Assembly: GCA_035438985.1 (NCBI GenBank)
Contig: DAORJK010000002.1
Span: forward strand, 310,001-374,000
Origin: UBA4408 sp002389785
GTDB lineage: Bacteria > Bacteroidota > Bacteroidia > UBA4408
Length of the DNA: 64,000 bases
Direction: 5' to 3'
Shown: piece by piece, positions 1-8,150 of the stretch
How the letters are laid out: every line of letters begins with the position of its first letter
Position numbering within the stretch: the first letter of the stretch is position 1
The notes under the pieces: generated by a model
Database searches by the model: none
The model's input: only the letters and a program-made list of their open reading frames with translations
What the model was told of the DNA's origin: nothing
Position numbers and translations under genes: made by a program

Positions 1-1
1 A

Positions 2-187
2 GTAATGATTCAACTTGGCCATGTAAAGGGTAACAAAATGGTAGATATGCAACTGAGCAATAATAAATTGATTGATAGGGGAGCTCGTATGATAGCAAAT
101 GAATTGAATATTGATTTTGTGCAAGCTTCGAATTTGCTTGAAAAATATGGCAGTGTAAGAAAGGCGGTTGAACAATACAAGAAATAG
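2..187 (+). CDS. murQ: N-acetylmuramic acid 6-phosphate etherase, C-terminal end (5' partial)
   Basis: Only the last 60 or so codons are present and the reading frame is open to the left edge, so the gene starts outside the window. The visible part matches the MurQ C-terminus: an IQLGHVKGNKMVDM segment, then NNKLIDRGARMI, then a small helical tail with LLEKYGSVRKAV. MurQ removes the D-lactyl ether from MurNAc-6-phosphate to give GlcNAc-6-phosphate in peptidoglycan recycling in the cytoplasm. The next gene starts 5 bases after the stop, so the two are probably co-transcribed. The family call is based on motif recognition in a short fragment. Confidence 0.85.
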   Translation, partial: VMIQLGHVKGNKMVDMQLSNNKLIDRGARMIANELNIDFVQASNLLEKYGSVRKAVEQYKK

Positions 188-192
188 TAAGC

Positions 193-762
193 GTGCAAGA
201 CATTGAACCATATTACAATTGGCGCCACATTTACATCGCTGCTGAAGATGAACTTTCGCCCTTTTATGAGCGCGAATACAGCGAATTTGAATACACCCAT
301 CATATTTACGATTATGCCATTCATCCGCAATGGGACGATATGGGTTCAGAAACGCTTTTTATAAAAATACTTATCGCCGATTACGATGAAGGTTTTGCAA
401 TTATTGAATTGATTGGTGAGTGGAACGATTGCATCAACAATGATATCATGTTTTTAAAACGCGATATTATTGATTGTATGTTGCAGGAAGGGATTCGAAA
501 ATTTATTTTGATTGGTGAAAATGTACTGAATTTTCATGCAAGCGACGATAGTTATTACGAAGAGTGGTATGAAGATTTAGAAGATGGTTGGATCGCATTT
601 TTAAATTTCAGGGAGCACGTTTTGCGTGAGTTTGAAAAAAACAACATCGACTATTATATACTTTTGGGAGGTAAATTAAATAATGTTGCTTGGCGCACCT
701 ACAATCCTACTCAATTGTTCAACACCATTGACAATGTTGTAACCAAACGAATAGGAAATTAA
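193..762 (+). CDS. Conserved hypothetical acidic protein downstream of murQ
   Basis: A 189-residue protein with no signal peptide or membrane segment. It is rich in Asp, Glu, Tyr and Trp, with an acidic stretch around residues 117-130 (DDSYYEEWYEDLEDG). It starts with GTG, 5 bases after the murQ stop; no ATG lies near this point. The spacing suggests translational coupling with murQ. I do not recognise a domain with known function. It looks like a soluble cytoplasmic protein, and a link to cell-wall recycling is only inferred from position. Confidence 0.75.
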   Translation: MQDIEPYYNWRHIYIAAEDELSPFYEREYSEFEYTHHIYDYAIHPQWDDMGSETLFIKILIADYDEGFAIIELIGEWNDCINNDIMFLKRDIIDCMLQEGIRKFILIGENVLNFHASDDSYYEEWYEDLEDGWIAFLNFREHVLREFEKNNIDYYILLGGKLNNVAWRTYNPTQLFNTIDNVVTKRIGN

Positions 763-800
763 GTTATTCCTATTTATACTTGTAGTTAAAATCAAAAGGT

Positions 801-1187
801 ATGGTAACGAATAAACGAAATATTTTTTTGATAGCAAGTTTTGTCGGTATGATAATAAGCTTTTCAGCTTGTAAGGATGAACCTGTGATACCGGATACCC
901 CCATTATTAAGTTTTCTGACAATATACAACCTTTGATAATTGGAAACTGTACTGCCAGTAATTGTCACGGAACTTTAAATCCTCAAGAATTTTTACTTAC
1001 CTCTTATGAAGACGTTATTAAACATGGAGATGTAAAACCCAAGGATGCAAGAGGAAGTAAATTGTATCAGGTAATTACTTCCAATAATAAACAACAAAAG
1101 ATGCCTCGCTCACCTTATCCCGATTTAACCGAGAAACAAATTGAATTGGTTTATTTATGGATCATGCAAGGCGCAAAAAATAATTAG
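801..1187 (+). CDS. Small haem-binding lipoprotein, CX4CH type
   Basis: A 128-residue protein with a lipoprotein signal (basic N-terminus, hydrophobic stretch, SFSAC lipobox with Cys at about residue 24). The mature part has a cytochrome c-like layout: IKFSDNIQPLI helix, CTASNCH haem motif (CX4CH instead of CXXCH), and a later KMPRSPYP that could give the distal Met ligand, ending in a helix with LVYLWIMQGA. This resembles the small 'c-type cytochrome' domain found in Bacteroidota and Planctomycetes. Probable role is electron transfer at a membrane surface. It is followed 25 bases later by a paralogue. Covalent haem attachment through CX4CH is inferred, not shown. Confidence 0.8.
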   Translation: MVTNKRNIFLIASFVGMIISFSACKDEPVIPDTPIIKFSDNIQPLIIGNCTASNCHGTLNPQEFLLTSYEDVIKHGDVKPKDARGSKLYQVITSNNKQQKMPRSPYPDLTEKQIELVYLWIMQGAKNN

Positions 1188-1212
1188 AAATCAGCATTAA
1201 CTGTTTTAAACG

Positions 1213-1596
1213 ATGAAAAAAATTACCTTGCTTCTTAGTTTTGGTGCACTCTTTTTTTCTGCTTGCTACTATAATAATCTTGCAGAATTGCATCCCGGAA
1301 CTGATTTAACTAATCAATGTGACACAACACCGGGAACAGTTACTTTTCAAAATACAATTCAACCCATCTTAGCAGCCAACTGTGGAACCAATAATTCATG
1401 TCACAATGCTTCTTCTTCTAATCCTAAATTAGATAGCTACGATGGCGTAAAAGTAGTTGCAGCTGATGGTCGATTAGTAAACGCAATAAATCACACAGGT
1501 TCGGCTTCACCCATGCCTAAAAATGGAGGTAAACTACCACAGTGCTCACTTACACAAATTGAGATGTGGGTGACTGATGGATACCTCAATAATTAA
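1213..1596 (+). CDS. Small haem-binding lipoprotein, CX5CH type
   Basis: A 127-residue paralogue of the preceding gene. It has a short lipoprotein signal ending FFSAC (Cys at about residue 18) and the same core: TVTFQNTIQPIL, then a CGTNNSCH motif with five residues between the cysteines (CX5CH), a SPMPKNGG loop with a candidate Met ligand, and a final LTQIEMWVTDG helix. CX5CH is rare for a c-type haem site, so either haem is attached in an unusual way or the domain binds haem non-covalently. Probably in an operon with the gene upstream. Confident as a gene and as a paralogue; less sure of haem content. Confidence 0.78.
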   Translation: MKKITLLLSFGALFFSACYYNNLAELHPGTDLTNQCDTTPGTVTFQNTIQPILAANCGTNNSCHNASSSNPKLDSYDGVKVVAADGRLVNAINHTGSASPMPKNGGKLPQCSLTQIEMWVTDGYLNN

Positions 1597-1769
1597 ACAT
1601 TGAACTTTTCCGTTCAGTGCCAAAAATTTCCCTTTCAGTAAAGTATTATTTAGTATTCATCACAACTGTTACATATTTGCCCTAAAGAGGAGAATCACAA
1701 TTAAAAGCAAAGCAAATCAGCTGATTTCAACTCTGAAATATATAGCTAACTAACAGTTAAATCACCTGC

Positions 1770-2459
1770 ATGGTTTCAAACCTTACTCAAAGTTGCGCCA
1801 TTATTCATTCCTTAACTTTACCATCTACCCCGCAAAGTGCTATCGATTTAATTAAATCCGATACTAAAGTAAAAGTATTTCAAAAGGGTGAATTCGTATT
1901 AATTTCAGAACAAGAAGTACAATTTGTTTTCGGAATAAATTCAGGAATGGCAAAGTTTTATTTTATGGATCACTTTGGAAATGAATTTACCATTAAAATT
2001 CTGAAAGCCGGTGATGTTTTCGGTTATCGACACATTATCGAAAATGAGCTATTTTCAGGATATATGCAAATTATTGAGACTGCAGAAGTTTGCAGCATGT
2101 CGAAAAATGTTTTTTTAAAACTGTTGGAAGAAGAGATTACTGTAAACCGAAGATTAATTGACAACTTGTGCGGCGATATACGCACCGCAAAGGAAACCAT
2201 TGCCAATCTCTCGCTAAAAGATGTAAAGCATCGCATCTGTTCAATTTTAATAAAGTTGCACAAACAATTCAGTATGCCCGGTAGCGACGATATAAATGTG
2301 GATTTAAGTCGAGAAGATTTTGCTAAGCTTGTTGGTGTTGCCCGCGAATCTCTTTCAAGGAGTTTAAGTGAATTGGCAAACGAAAAAATAATTTTACTGG
2401 ATAAGAAAAGGATAAAAGTGTTGGACTGGATAAAATTGCATCAGTTTTCTAAAATTTAG
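1770..2459 (+). CDS. Crp/Fnr-family transcriptional regulator
   Basis: A 229-residue regulator with an N-terminal cyclic-nucleotide-type sensor barrel (about residues 30-140: FQKGEFVLISEQE, then IKILKAGDVFGYRHI) and a C-terminal Crp-type winged helix-turn-helix (about 165-225: LSREDFAKLVGVARESLSRSLSEL). It has scattered cysteines but not the N-terminal Cys cluster that FNR uses for an Fe-S centre, so the ligand is unknown. It lies between the two groups of haem lipoproteins, which makes control of respiratory or redox genes plausible. It ends just before a hairpin terminator. Confidence 0.9.
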   Translation: MVSNLTQSCAIIHSLTLPSTPQSAIDLIKSDTKVKVFQKGEFVLISEQEVQFVFGINSGMAKFYFMDHFGNEFTIKILKAGDVFGYRHIIENELFSGYMQIIETAEVCSMSKNVFLKLLEEEITVNRRLIDNLCGDIRTAKETIANLSLKDVKHRICSILIKLHKQFSMPGSDDINVDLSREDFAKLVGVARESLSRSLSELANEKIILLDKKRIKVLDWIKLHQFSKI

Positions 2460-2473
2460 TTTTTTAACGTAGT

Positions 2474-2506
2474 AAAAGCGGCCATATAAAATATATGACC
2501 GCTTTT
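2474..2506. terminator. Bidirectional hairpin terminator
   Basis: A 15-base stem with one mismatch (left arm AAAAGCGGCCATATA, right arm TATATGACCGCTTTT) around a 3-base loop. It is flanked by A-runs on the left and T-runs on the right, so it can act in both directions. It lies between the convergent Crp/Fnr gene and the fibronectin-III gene. Confidence 0.85.
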
Positions 2507-2537
2507 GTTTTTGATATAAATTAAGAAATTACGTTTC

Positions 2538-5222
2538 TTAATTAACAATGTATTTGCATTGAAATTTTTCGGTAGCTGTTATTGCTATAACTTGATAAAT
2601 ACCTGCTTTCAATTGTATCTCAAGCGGTAATTTAGATTCTGAAAATCCTTGTTGATCAGTGATGATTTTTCCTGAATATAAGATCTTTCCTAACATATCT
2701 ACCAGTTCTATTTTTACTTCTGTCTGATAACCTAATTGTAGCCTAACATGAATATTTCCATTCTCACCCGGATTGGGAAACATGGTGAAGCTTTTTGAAT
2801 TCGAAATAAATCCTAAATCAACCTCCTTTTGTCGGACTGTATTTTCTATTGGTTGCACTGTAGAAGAATCTGCTAAACGAGCCTGCACAACAGTAGTTCC
2901 GGTATAAAATGAGCTAAGAATGGAATAGGCACTTGTCCCATTTGAACAGATTGTTTGTACCTGATATTCATAGTTAGTGTTGGCGCTTAAGGAGGTTATC
3001 TTTTTATTAGTAAAAGCTGTAGTTTTTGACATCCATGTTGTGTTTCCTATTTTTCGATATTGTATTTTATAACTTGTTGCTCCACTAGCAGCAGTCCAAT
3101 TTAGCGTTACGGAACTGGAACTAACATTGCTTGCAAATAAGCCGGTAGGCACATCACAAGTGGCAGTATTACCGAGCGTGGTTATTGTTTGAATAGTAGA
3201 GTAGGCGCTTAACCCGTTAACACATTGTGTGGAAACAGCAAATTCATAAGTAGTTGAAGCAGTTAGTGAACCAATATTTTTAAAATTGAAATTCGTACTA
3301 ACGGTTGTCCAGGTGCTACTCGATTGCTTACGATATTGTACTTTATATCCGTTTGATGAAGAAACGGCTGTCCAATTAATAGTGAATGAGTTTGTGGTTG
3401 CAGCGCTGGCAATAACATTTGTAGGTGTACCACACATATTTACTAAAGTTGCAAATTGAGTTGAAGTTGAAAAGTTGCTTGTGTTTGTAGCAGAACAGTT
3501 GGTTTGCAATTGCACTTCATACATACTTCCTGAAGTCAATGCTACCAATTGTTTACTGGTAACTGTGCTGGAGGTTGAATTCCAATTATTAGCACCGACC
3601 ATACGGTATTGAAGCGTATAGCTGCTTGCTCCGGCAACAGCGGTCCATTTTATTGTTGCTGAATTTTCGGTTATACTGCTACTGCTAATATTTGAAGGTG
3701 TATTGCAAGGTGGGGCTAAGGTCGAAAACATCATCGACGAACTGTAGCTGCCCGATCCGGACGAACAATTTGCCATTGTTTGAAATTCGTAAATACTCGA
3801 TGCTGAAAGTGCTTGGACGGTATAGGTAGTTGCTGAAACATTTAAGGATGTCCATGTTGTAGTGCCCACTTTTCGATAACGAAGGGTATAACTACTAGCT
3901 GTACTAACGCTATTCCAACTTAAACTGGCTGAATTATCATTTATATTTGAAGCAGTTAAGTTACTTGGAATTCCACAATTAATGGTTGATGAGGTAGTAA
4001 AATTAAATATTGTTGAAGTGCTGCTGGTAGAACTTACACAAACACTTTTAATTTGATACTCGTAAGTAGTTGATGCGAGCAAATTACTTAATGAAGCAGC
4101 GTTGCTTGAACTAGCTATTGGTCCCAGCCAAGTAGCGCTTCCGGCAGTTCTGTAGTAAAGCAAATAACTTAATCCACCAGACATTGTTTGCCAACTAATA
4201 CTTGCAGTAGAAGAAGTAATAGTTGAAACACTGCTAGTAGTTGGTGCAGTACAAAAATTTCCTGCACTGTAGTTTCCATTATGCGGCATTCCAGAATAGC
4301 GATACCATTGATACCCCACTAAATTAAGTTTCGATTTCCAAGTTCCTGTTTCTGCATTATACCGTGGTAGGAAATAATTGGTATAGATGCCTTTCTCACT
4401 ATGAGGTCCAACTGGTGCCTTGCATAACCAATCGCCTAAAAAAGTTCCACCGGGTGAATAGCTCGCAAAAATAGGTACTATTTGTAACGTTTTAGAAGTT
4501 GAACCCAAATAGGTAAAGCGGGTTTTAACATTGGTAAAAATGTTTGATATGGTTGAAGTGTAGTTATCACATAAGAGCAAATCAACTGTTGTTGCAATGA
4601 ATTTACATTGCCCTTGATTTGGATTTCCGATGTAAGTTGCCGAACGGATTCCATCTTTTAATGCAAGCGAATCAAGGCTTTTGAGCATTTTTCGGTAGTA
4701 TAAAAATGCTCCGGCAGTGTCGCAGTTATAGCCTTTGGGTTGTAGGTAAGTTGTACAATAATATCCATTGTTGCTGCTCGAAACCGGACTAGTTGAATGT
4801 GAGTTCCAAAATTCGAATTCAAGATAATAGTAATTAAATCGCTCAAGTGAATCAGCGCGTGAACGGTTGTAAGGAGCAATGAGTGATTTAAATGTATCAT
4901 AAGTTTCGCTGCTTGCCAGAATATTTTTTATTCCATATTGACTTCGCGCTTTTTTTAGAAATGCTGCTAAAGTGTTGTTTTTGGTGCTGCTTAGCGTAGC
5001 ACTTATTACTGAGGACATTCGATAACAAATAATACTGTTAAAGGAACTGTCTTTTAAATAATGTAATAAGCTGTCTTCCTTACTAGTATTCCCAAGTATA
5101 GCATCGAACGAATCTATGTAAATTCCTTTGTAAGCCAATTGTTGAGCACTTACTCTTAGTGTACTTGTACATAAGAGAAGAAGGAACAATATTCCAGGAA
5201 TTGTTACCAATTTTTTTTTCAT
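2538..5222 (-). CDS. Secreted protein with five fibronectin type III domains and a T9SS sorting domain
   Basis: About 894 residues. I place the start at the ATG at 5222 (MKKKLVTIPG), because it gives a clean signal peptide ending near VSAQQ; an earlier in-frame ATG at 5282 would add 20 residues before it. After the signal comes a unique region of about 290 residues that looks alpha/beta and could be a barrel-like catalytic fold, though I recognise no family. Five fibronectin-III repeats follow, each opening with a C-x-x-P motif (CTAP, CGIP, CNTP, CGTP, CDVP) and carrying a YxLxYRK-type strand. The last 90 or so residues are a T9SS type A sorting domain (FPNPGENG, then KAGIYQVIA). The protein is therefore probably exported by the T9SS encoded at 52-58 kb and held at the surface. 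Confidence 0.88.
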   Translation of the reverse strand: MKKKLVTIPGILFLLLLCTSTLRVSAQQLAYKGIYIDSFDAILGNTSKEDSLLHYLKDSSFNSIICYRMSSVISATLSSTKNNTLAAFLKKARSQYGIKNILASSETYDTFKSLIAPYNRSRADSLERFNYYYLEFEFWNSHSTSPVSSSNNGYYCTTYLQPKGYNCDTAGAFLYYRKMLKSLDSLALKDGIRSATYIGNPNQGQCKFIATTVDLLLCDNYTSTISNIFTNVKTRFTYLGSTSKTLQIVPIFASYSPGGTFLGDWLCKAPVGPHSEKGIYTNYFLPRYNAETGTWKSKLNLVGYQWYRYSGMPHNGNYSAGNFCTAPTTSSVSTITSSTASISWQTMSGGLSYLLYYRTAGSATWLGPIASSSNAASLSNLLASTTYEYQIKSVCVSSTSSTSTIFNFTTSSTINCGIPSNLTASNINDNSASLSWNSVSTASSYTLRYRKVGTTTWTSLNVSATTYTVQALSASSIYEFQTMANCSSGSGSYSSSMMFSTLAPPCNTPSNISSSSITENSATIKWTAVAGASSYTLQYRMVGANNWNSTSSTVTSKQLVALTSGSMYEVQLQTNCSATNTSNFSTSTQFATLVNMCGTPTNVIASAATTNSFTINWTAVSSSNGYKVQYRKQSSSTWTTVSTNFNFKNIGSLTASTTYEFAVSTQCVNGLSAYSTIQTITTLGNTATCDVPTGLFASNVSSSSVTLNWTAASGATSYKIQYRKIGNTTWMSKTTAFTNKKITSLSANTNYEYQVQTICSNGTSAYSILSSFYTGTTVVQARLADSSTVQPIENTVRQKEVDLGFISNSKSFTMFPNPGENGNIHVRLQLGYQTEVKIELVDMLGKILYSGKIITDQQGFSESKLPLEIQLKAGIYQVIAITATEKFQCKYIVN

Positions 5223-5838
5223 TTTTTTTTGGGTTTTAAATTGAATTAAAAATTTTGTTGTTGCTTCAGCAGCAAATTGCATTCGTAATTTGTATAATGA
5301 GGTTATTAAAGTAAGCTGTTAGTTTTACTCGCTCAGGTGGGAAATTCAGGCTATTGAGAATAAAACGCTGCAAGAGTAGTATAATAATGCAGCGCATAAA
5401 ATTGTTTTTTATTGAATAGGATTTTTTATTATTTAAACAAGAAATTGTAGGAGTTGAAAATGGAGAGCATCGGGAATCTCTTTATTTATAATGGATGCGT
5501 GAGTCAAAGATTTTTTCACGCAAGAAATTATTCCATCATCAAAATTAAATTATTGGTACTATTAAATCACTAGTTTTATCGATTAAACGTACAACAATAA
5601 ATGTTTAAACATTTAATTTGTTCAATGAAATCGAGTATTTACCACCTCAAAATGTTTAATTAATGTGATGCGTGTTACAAGTAAAAATTGCAATTGCTTT
5701 TTATTCCAATTCAAGTGTAAAAATTTCCCATCCCGCTTTTTTAAAATTGCCAGGGTACTTCGTGTTGCTTTTTTTGCATCAGTAATTTTTTTGTGAGCAT
5801 TCACTAAACACATTAATAGTAACCTAAAAACTAATAAC
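5223..5838. other. 616-base intergenic region between divergent secreted-protein genes
   Basis: No convincing gene. It presumably holds promoters for the leftward fibronectin-III gene and the rightward haem protein. Visible structure: an 18-base perfect palindrome at 5598-5615 and a 7-bp inverted repeat (TGCGTGA at 5496-5502, TCACGCA at 5516-5522) without a T-run. A 72-codon leftward reading frame at 5622-5840 has no recognisable features and is judged spurious. Confidence 0.6.
5598..5615. repeat. 18-bp perfect palindrome, possible operator
   Basis: TAAATGTTTAAACATTTA is its own reverse complement. A half-site-like copy (AAATGTTTAA) follows about 50 bases downstream. It lies in the intergenic region upstream of two divergent exported-protein genes and could be a dimeric regulator site. 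A/T-rich palindromes also arise by chance, so the function is inferred. Confidence 0.4.
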
Positions 5839-6696
5839 ATGAAACTAAAGAGATTTTACCCCCTAGCAATTTTTATAGGCGTAGCTGTAATTGCAACAGC
5901 CGATATCTTATCAGATAATGGAAAGGCCGGAAGAACGGGTTCTCCGGGAGAAACCAACTGCACCGGTTGTCATAATTCGTATGCACTTGGAGCAGGTGGT
6001 GGTGCATTAACTATCACTGCTTCCAACATGCCCAACTGGCAATATGTTCCCGGACAGGTTTATCATCTTACAGCTACTGTAACACGTAGTGGAAATTCAC
6101 TCTTCGGAATTGGATTCGAAGCATTAAAAGCAAATGGAAATACTCCTGCCGGAACTTTTACAATTACCAATACGGCGTCAACAACTATTAAATCGGTAAC
6201 TGTTAGTGGTACATCACGACCGAATGTGGTACATAAATTAAATGGAGGAACCGGAAGCGGGAGTAAAGCATTTACCTTCGATTGGACAGCACCTGCAACC
6301 AACGTGGGTAACATTGTTTTTTATGCTTCAGGAAATGCGTGCAATAATAATGGAAGCGAATTTGGAGATTATGTATATGTTGCTAGCCAAACTATCACAC
6401 CGGCAGTTACAACAGGTATTACCTCAAATGACAATGCAAAAGGAAATTTGAAAGTATATCCGAATCCTGTGCATGACAATTTAACGGTTGAATACTTTAT
6501 TGAAAATCCTTCACAAGTGCAGCTTTCGCTTATTTCTTTAGCTGGAAATAAAATAGTGACCTTATTAAATGAAACTCAATTTGGAGGCAATTACATTCAA
6601 AATTTTAATATTGGTGACAAGGTTTCCAAAGGAGTTTATTTGATATGCATTGAAGCAAATGGAAAGAGAGAAACAAAAAAAATTAGTGTGAATTAA
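5839..6696 (+). CDS. T9SS-exported CXXCH protein with Reeler-like (choice-of-anchor V type) domain
   Basis: 285 residues. An N-terminal signal peptide is followed by a GRTGSPGETNCTGCHN segment with a canonical CXXCH motif (about residues 40-47). Next is a beta-sandwich region of about 130 residues (VPGQVYHLTATVTRSG, FGIGFEAL, FDWTAPATNVGNIVFYASGNA) like the Reeler/DOMON-type domain often placed after this motif in Bacteroidota, then a T9SS type A sorting domain (KVYPNPVHDNLTVEY to the end). It is probably exported and surface-attached. Whether CXXCH carries haem depends on cytochrome c maturation acting before T9SS passage. The next gene, another haem lipoprotein, follows 29 bases later. Confidence 0.85.
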   Translation: MKLKRFYPLAIFIGVAVIATADILSDNGKAGRTGSPGETNCTGCHNSYALGAGGGALTITASNMPNWQYVPGQVYHLTATVTRSGNSLFGIGFEALKANGNTPAGTFTITNTASTTIKSVTVSGTSRPNVVHKLNGGTGSGSKAFTFDWTAPATNVGNIVFYASGNACNNNGSEFGDYVYVASQTITPAVTTGITSNDNAKGNLKVYPNPVHDNLTVEYFIENPSQVQLSLISLAGNKIVTLLNETQFGGNYIQNFNIGDKVSKGVYLICIEANGKRETKKISVN

Positions 6697-6725
6697 TTGC
6701 ATACATTTTTTTAAAACTAATACCC

Positions 6726-7142
6726 ATGAGAACTATCAGCACCAAACGGCAATCTATCGACAGGTTAAAAAGAGTTACACTTGCAATTTTGATTCTGTAT
6801 ATTTTAGCATTACTAAGTTCCTGCGAATACAATACAGTAGAAGTTGAACTTCCGGAAGGAAGCATTAATCCTTGCGATACTGCTACAGTTTCATTTTCAA
6901 CAGATGTAACAGCAATATTAACTAGTAAATGTGCCACAACCGGCTGTCATGATGGTACAGGTGATGATCCTAATTTGTCAAGTAATCTGTATACAAATTT
7001 GGAATCTTCTATTGGTGATGGAAAATTTAAAACGAAGGTAATCGACCAGCGAACTATGCCTCCGGCGGGTTCAACACCACTCAGCAATTCCGAATACATG
7101 ATTTTGAAATGCTGGTTTGAGAATGGCCATTCAAACAACTAA
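6726..7142 (+). CDS. Small haem-binding lipoprotein, CX4CH type
   Basis: 138 residues. A basic N-terminus and hydrophobic stretch end in LLSSC (Cys at about residue 36), a lipoprotein signal. The mature part repeats the layout of the genes at 801 and 1213: VSFSTDVTAILTSK, a CATTGCH motif (CX4CH), TMPPAGS with a candidate Met ligand, and a terminal helix (MILKCWFENG). It is the third member of this family in 6.5 kb and sits 60 bases ahead of the DUF5777 barrel gene. Role inferred: electron carrier lipoprotein in a surface redox chain. Confidence 0.8.
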   Translation: MRTISTKRQSIDRLKRVTLAILILYILALLSSCEYNTVEVELPEGSINPCDTATVSFSTDVTAILTSKCATTGCHDGTGDDPNLSSNLYTNLESSIGDGKFKTKVIDQRTMPPAGSTPLSNSEYMILKCWFENGHSNN

Positions 7143-7201
7143 AAAAAATAAATGACAATTCAATTTGATTTCGTAAAATTGCTGTGTAATACTTATTTCT
7201 T

Positions 7202-8101
7202 ATGATAAAAAAAATTGCAACTGCACTATTTCTTACTTTAATTTTAAGCAACATCCAAGCTGCCTTTGCACAGGATGATATGGAAGCATTGATGAATGCG
7301 ACTGAAGCTCCCAAAAAGAAAGAATTCACAACTGCTACTTTCAAAGGTACTCGCTTAATAAATTTACACACCATAGAAGTGGCCGGTAAAAGAAGCCTTG
7401 ACTTTCGAATTTCTCATCGTTTTGGTGCCCTTAACGGAGGTTTGAATGAAGCTTTTGGATTAGATGGAGGTGCAAGTATACGATTGGGTCTTGAATACAG
7501 TTATGATGGTCGTTTGCAGTTTGGGGTTGGAAGAACCAACATTGACAAAACCGGTGATTTATTTGCTAAATACCGACTATTGCGCCAAACTACTAATAAT
7601 TCTATGCCTTTGAGCATGACGCTTTTTGCAGGAATGTATTATACTATGGCAAAAGATCCTAACAAGGCAATCAGTGGAATTGATAAATATTCAAATCAAA
7701 ATAATCGATTATCCTACGCCTATCAATTGATTATCGGTCGAAAATTTTCTGAACGTTTCTCTTTTCAGGTAGCACCCACCATGGTGCATTTTAATTTAGT
7801 TGAAAAGCTCAGCGATAGCAATGATATGTATGCAGTTTGTGCTGCAACACGATTTAAGTTTACACGTCGTTTTGCATTAACCGCTGAATATTGCTGGAGG
7901 GCAACTGAATGGAGTCGTGATACTTATTACGATTCATTTGCGGTTGGACTCGACATTGAAACAGGAGGACACGTATTTCAATTGCAATTTGTAAACTCAT
8001 TGGGTGTTTTAGAAAATCAATTTATCCCTAAAACAACTACAAAATGGAGCAATGCAGGTGTACGCCTTGGATTCAATATTTCAAGAGTATTTAGTTTATA
8101 A
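7202..8101 (+). CDS. DUF5777-family beta-barrel protein
   Basis: 299 residues with a signal peptide ending near AAFAQ. The rest consists of alternating amphipathic strands (RSLDFRISHRFG, LRLGLEYSYDGRLQFGVGRT) typical of an outer membrane barrel, and matches the family I recognise as DUF5777 by its opening FKGTRLINLHTIEVAGKRSLDFRI-type region. In Bacteroidota these barrels are often found beside small cytochrome-like lipoproteins, as here. A porin-like or scaffold role for the neighbouring haem proteins is possible but untested. A hairpin terminator follows directly. Confidence 0.82.
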   Translation: MIKKIATALFLTLILSNIQAAFAQDDMEALMNATEAPKKKEFTTATFKGTRLINLHTIEVAGKRSLDFRISHRFGALNGGLNEAFGLDGGASIRLGLEYSYDGRLQFGVGRTNIDKTGDLFAKYRLLRQTTNNSMPLSMTLFAGMYYTMAKDPNKAISGIDKYSNQNNRLSYAYQLIIGRKFSERFSFQVAPTMVHFNLVEKLSDSNDMYAVCAATRFKFTRRFALTAEYCWRATEWSRDTYYDSFAVGLDIETGGHVFQLQFVNSLGVLENQFIPKTTTKWSNAGVRLGFNISRVFSL

Positions 8102-8119
8102 CCGGAATTGCGAGTTTTA

Positions 8120-8150
8120 AAAAACGCACAGCTTAACGTTGTGCGTTTTT
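8120..8150. terminator. Bidirectional hairpin terminator
   Basis: An 11-bp stem (AAAAACGCACA and TGTGCGTTTTT) around a short loop, with A-run and T-run flanks. It ends the DUF5777 gene. The stop codon and last codons of the convergent xdhC-like gene lie inside the hairpin, so it probably serves both. Confidence 0.88.

Noticed and set aside
1672..1679. CATATTTG upstream of the Crp/Fnr gene as a -7 element
   Set aside because: One mismatch at a key position and no -33 element; not strong enough to list.
5622..5840. 72-codon leftward reading frame in the long intergenic gap
   Set aside because: No signal, domain or promoter; composition is basic and low complexity, and it covers the probable promoter of the 5839 gene.
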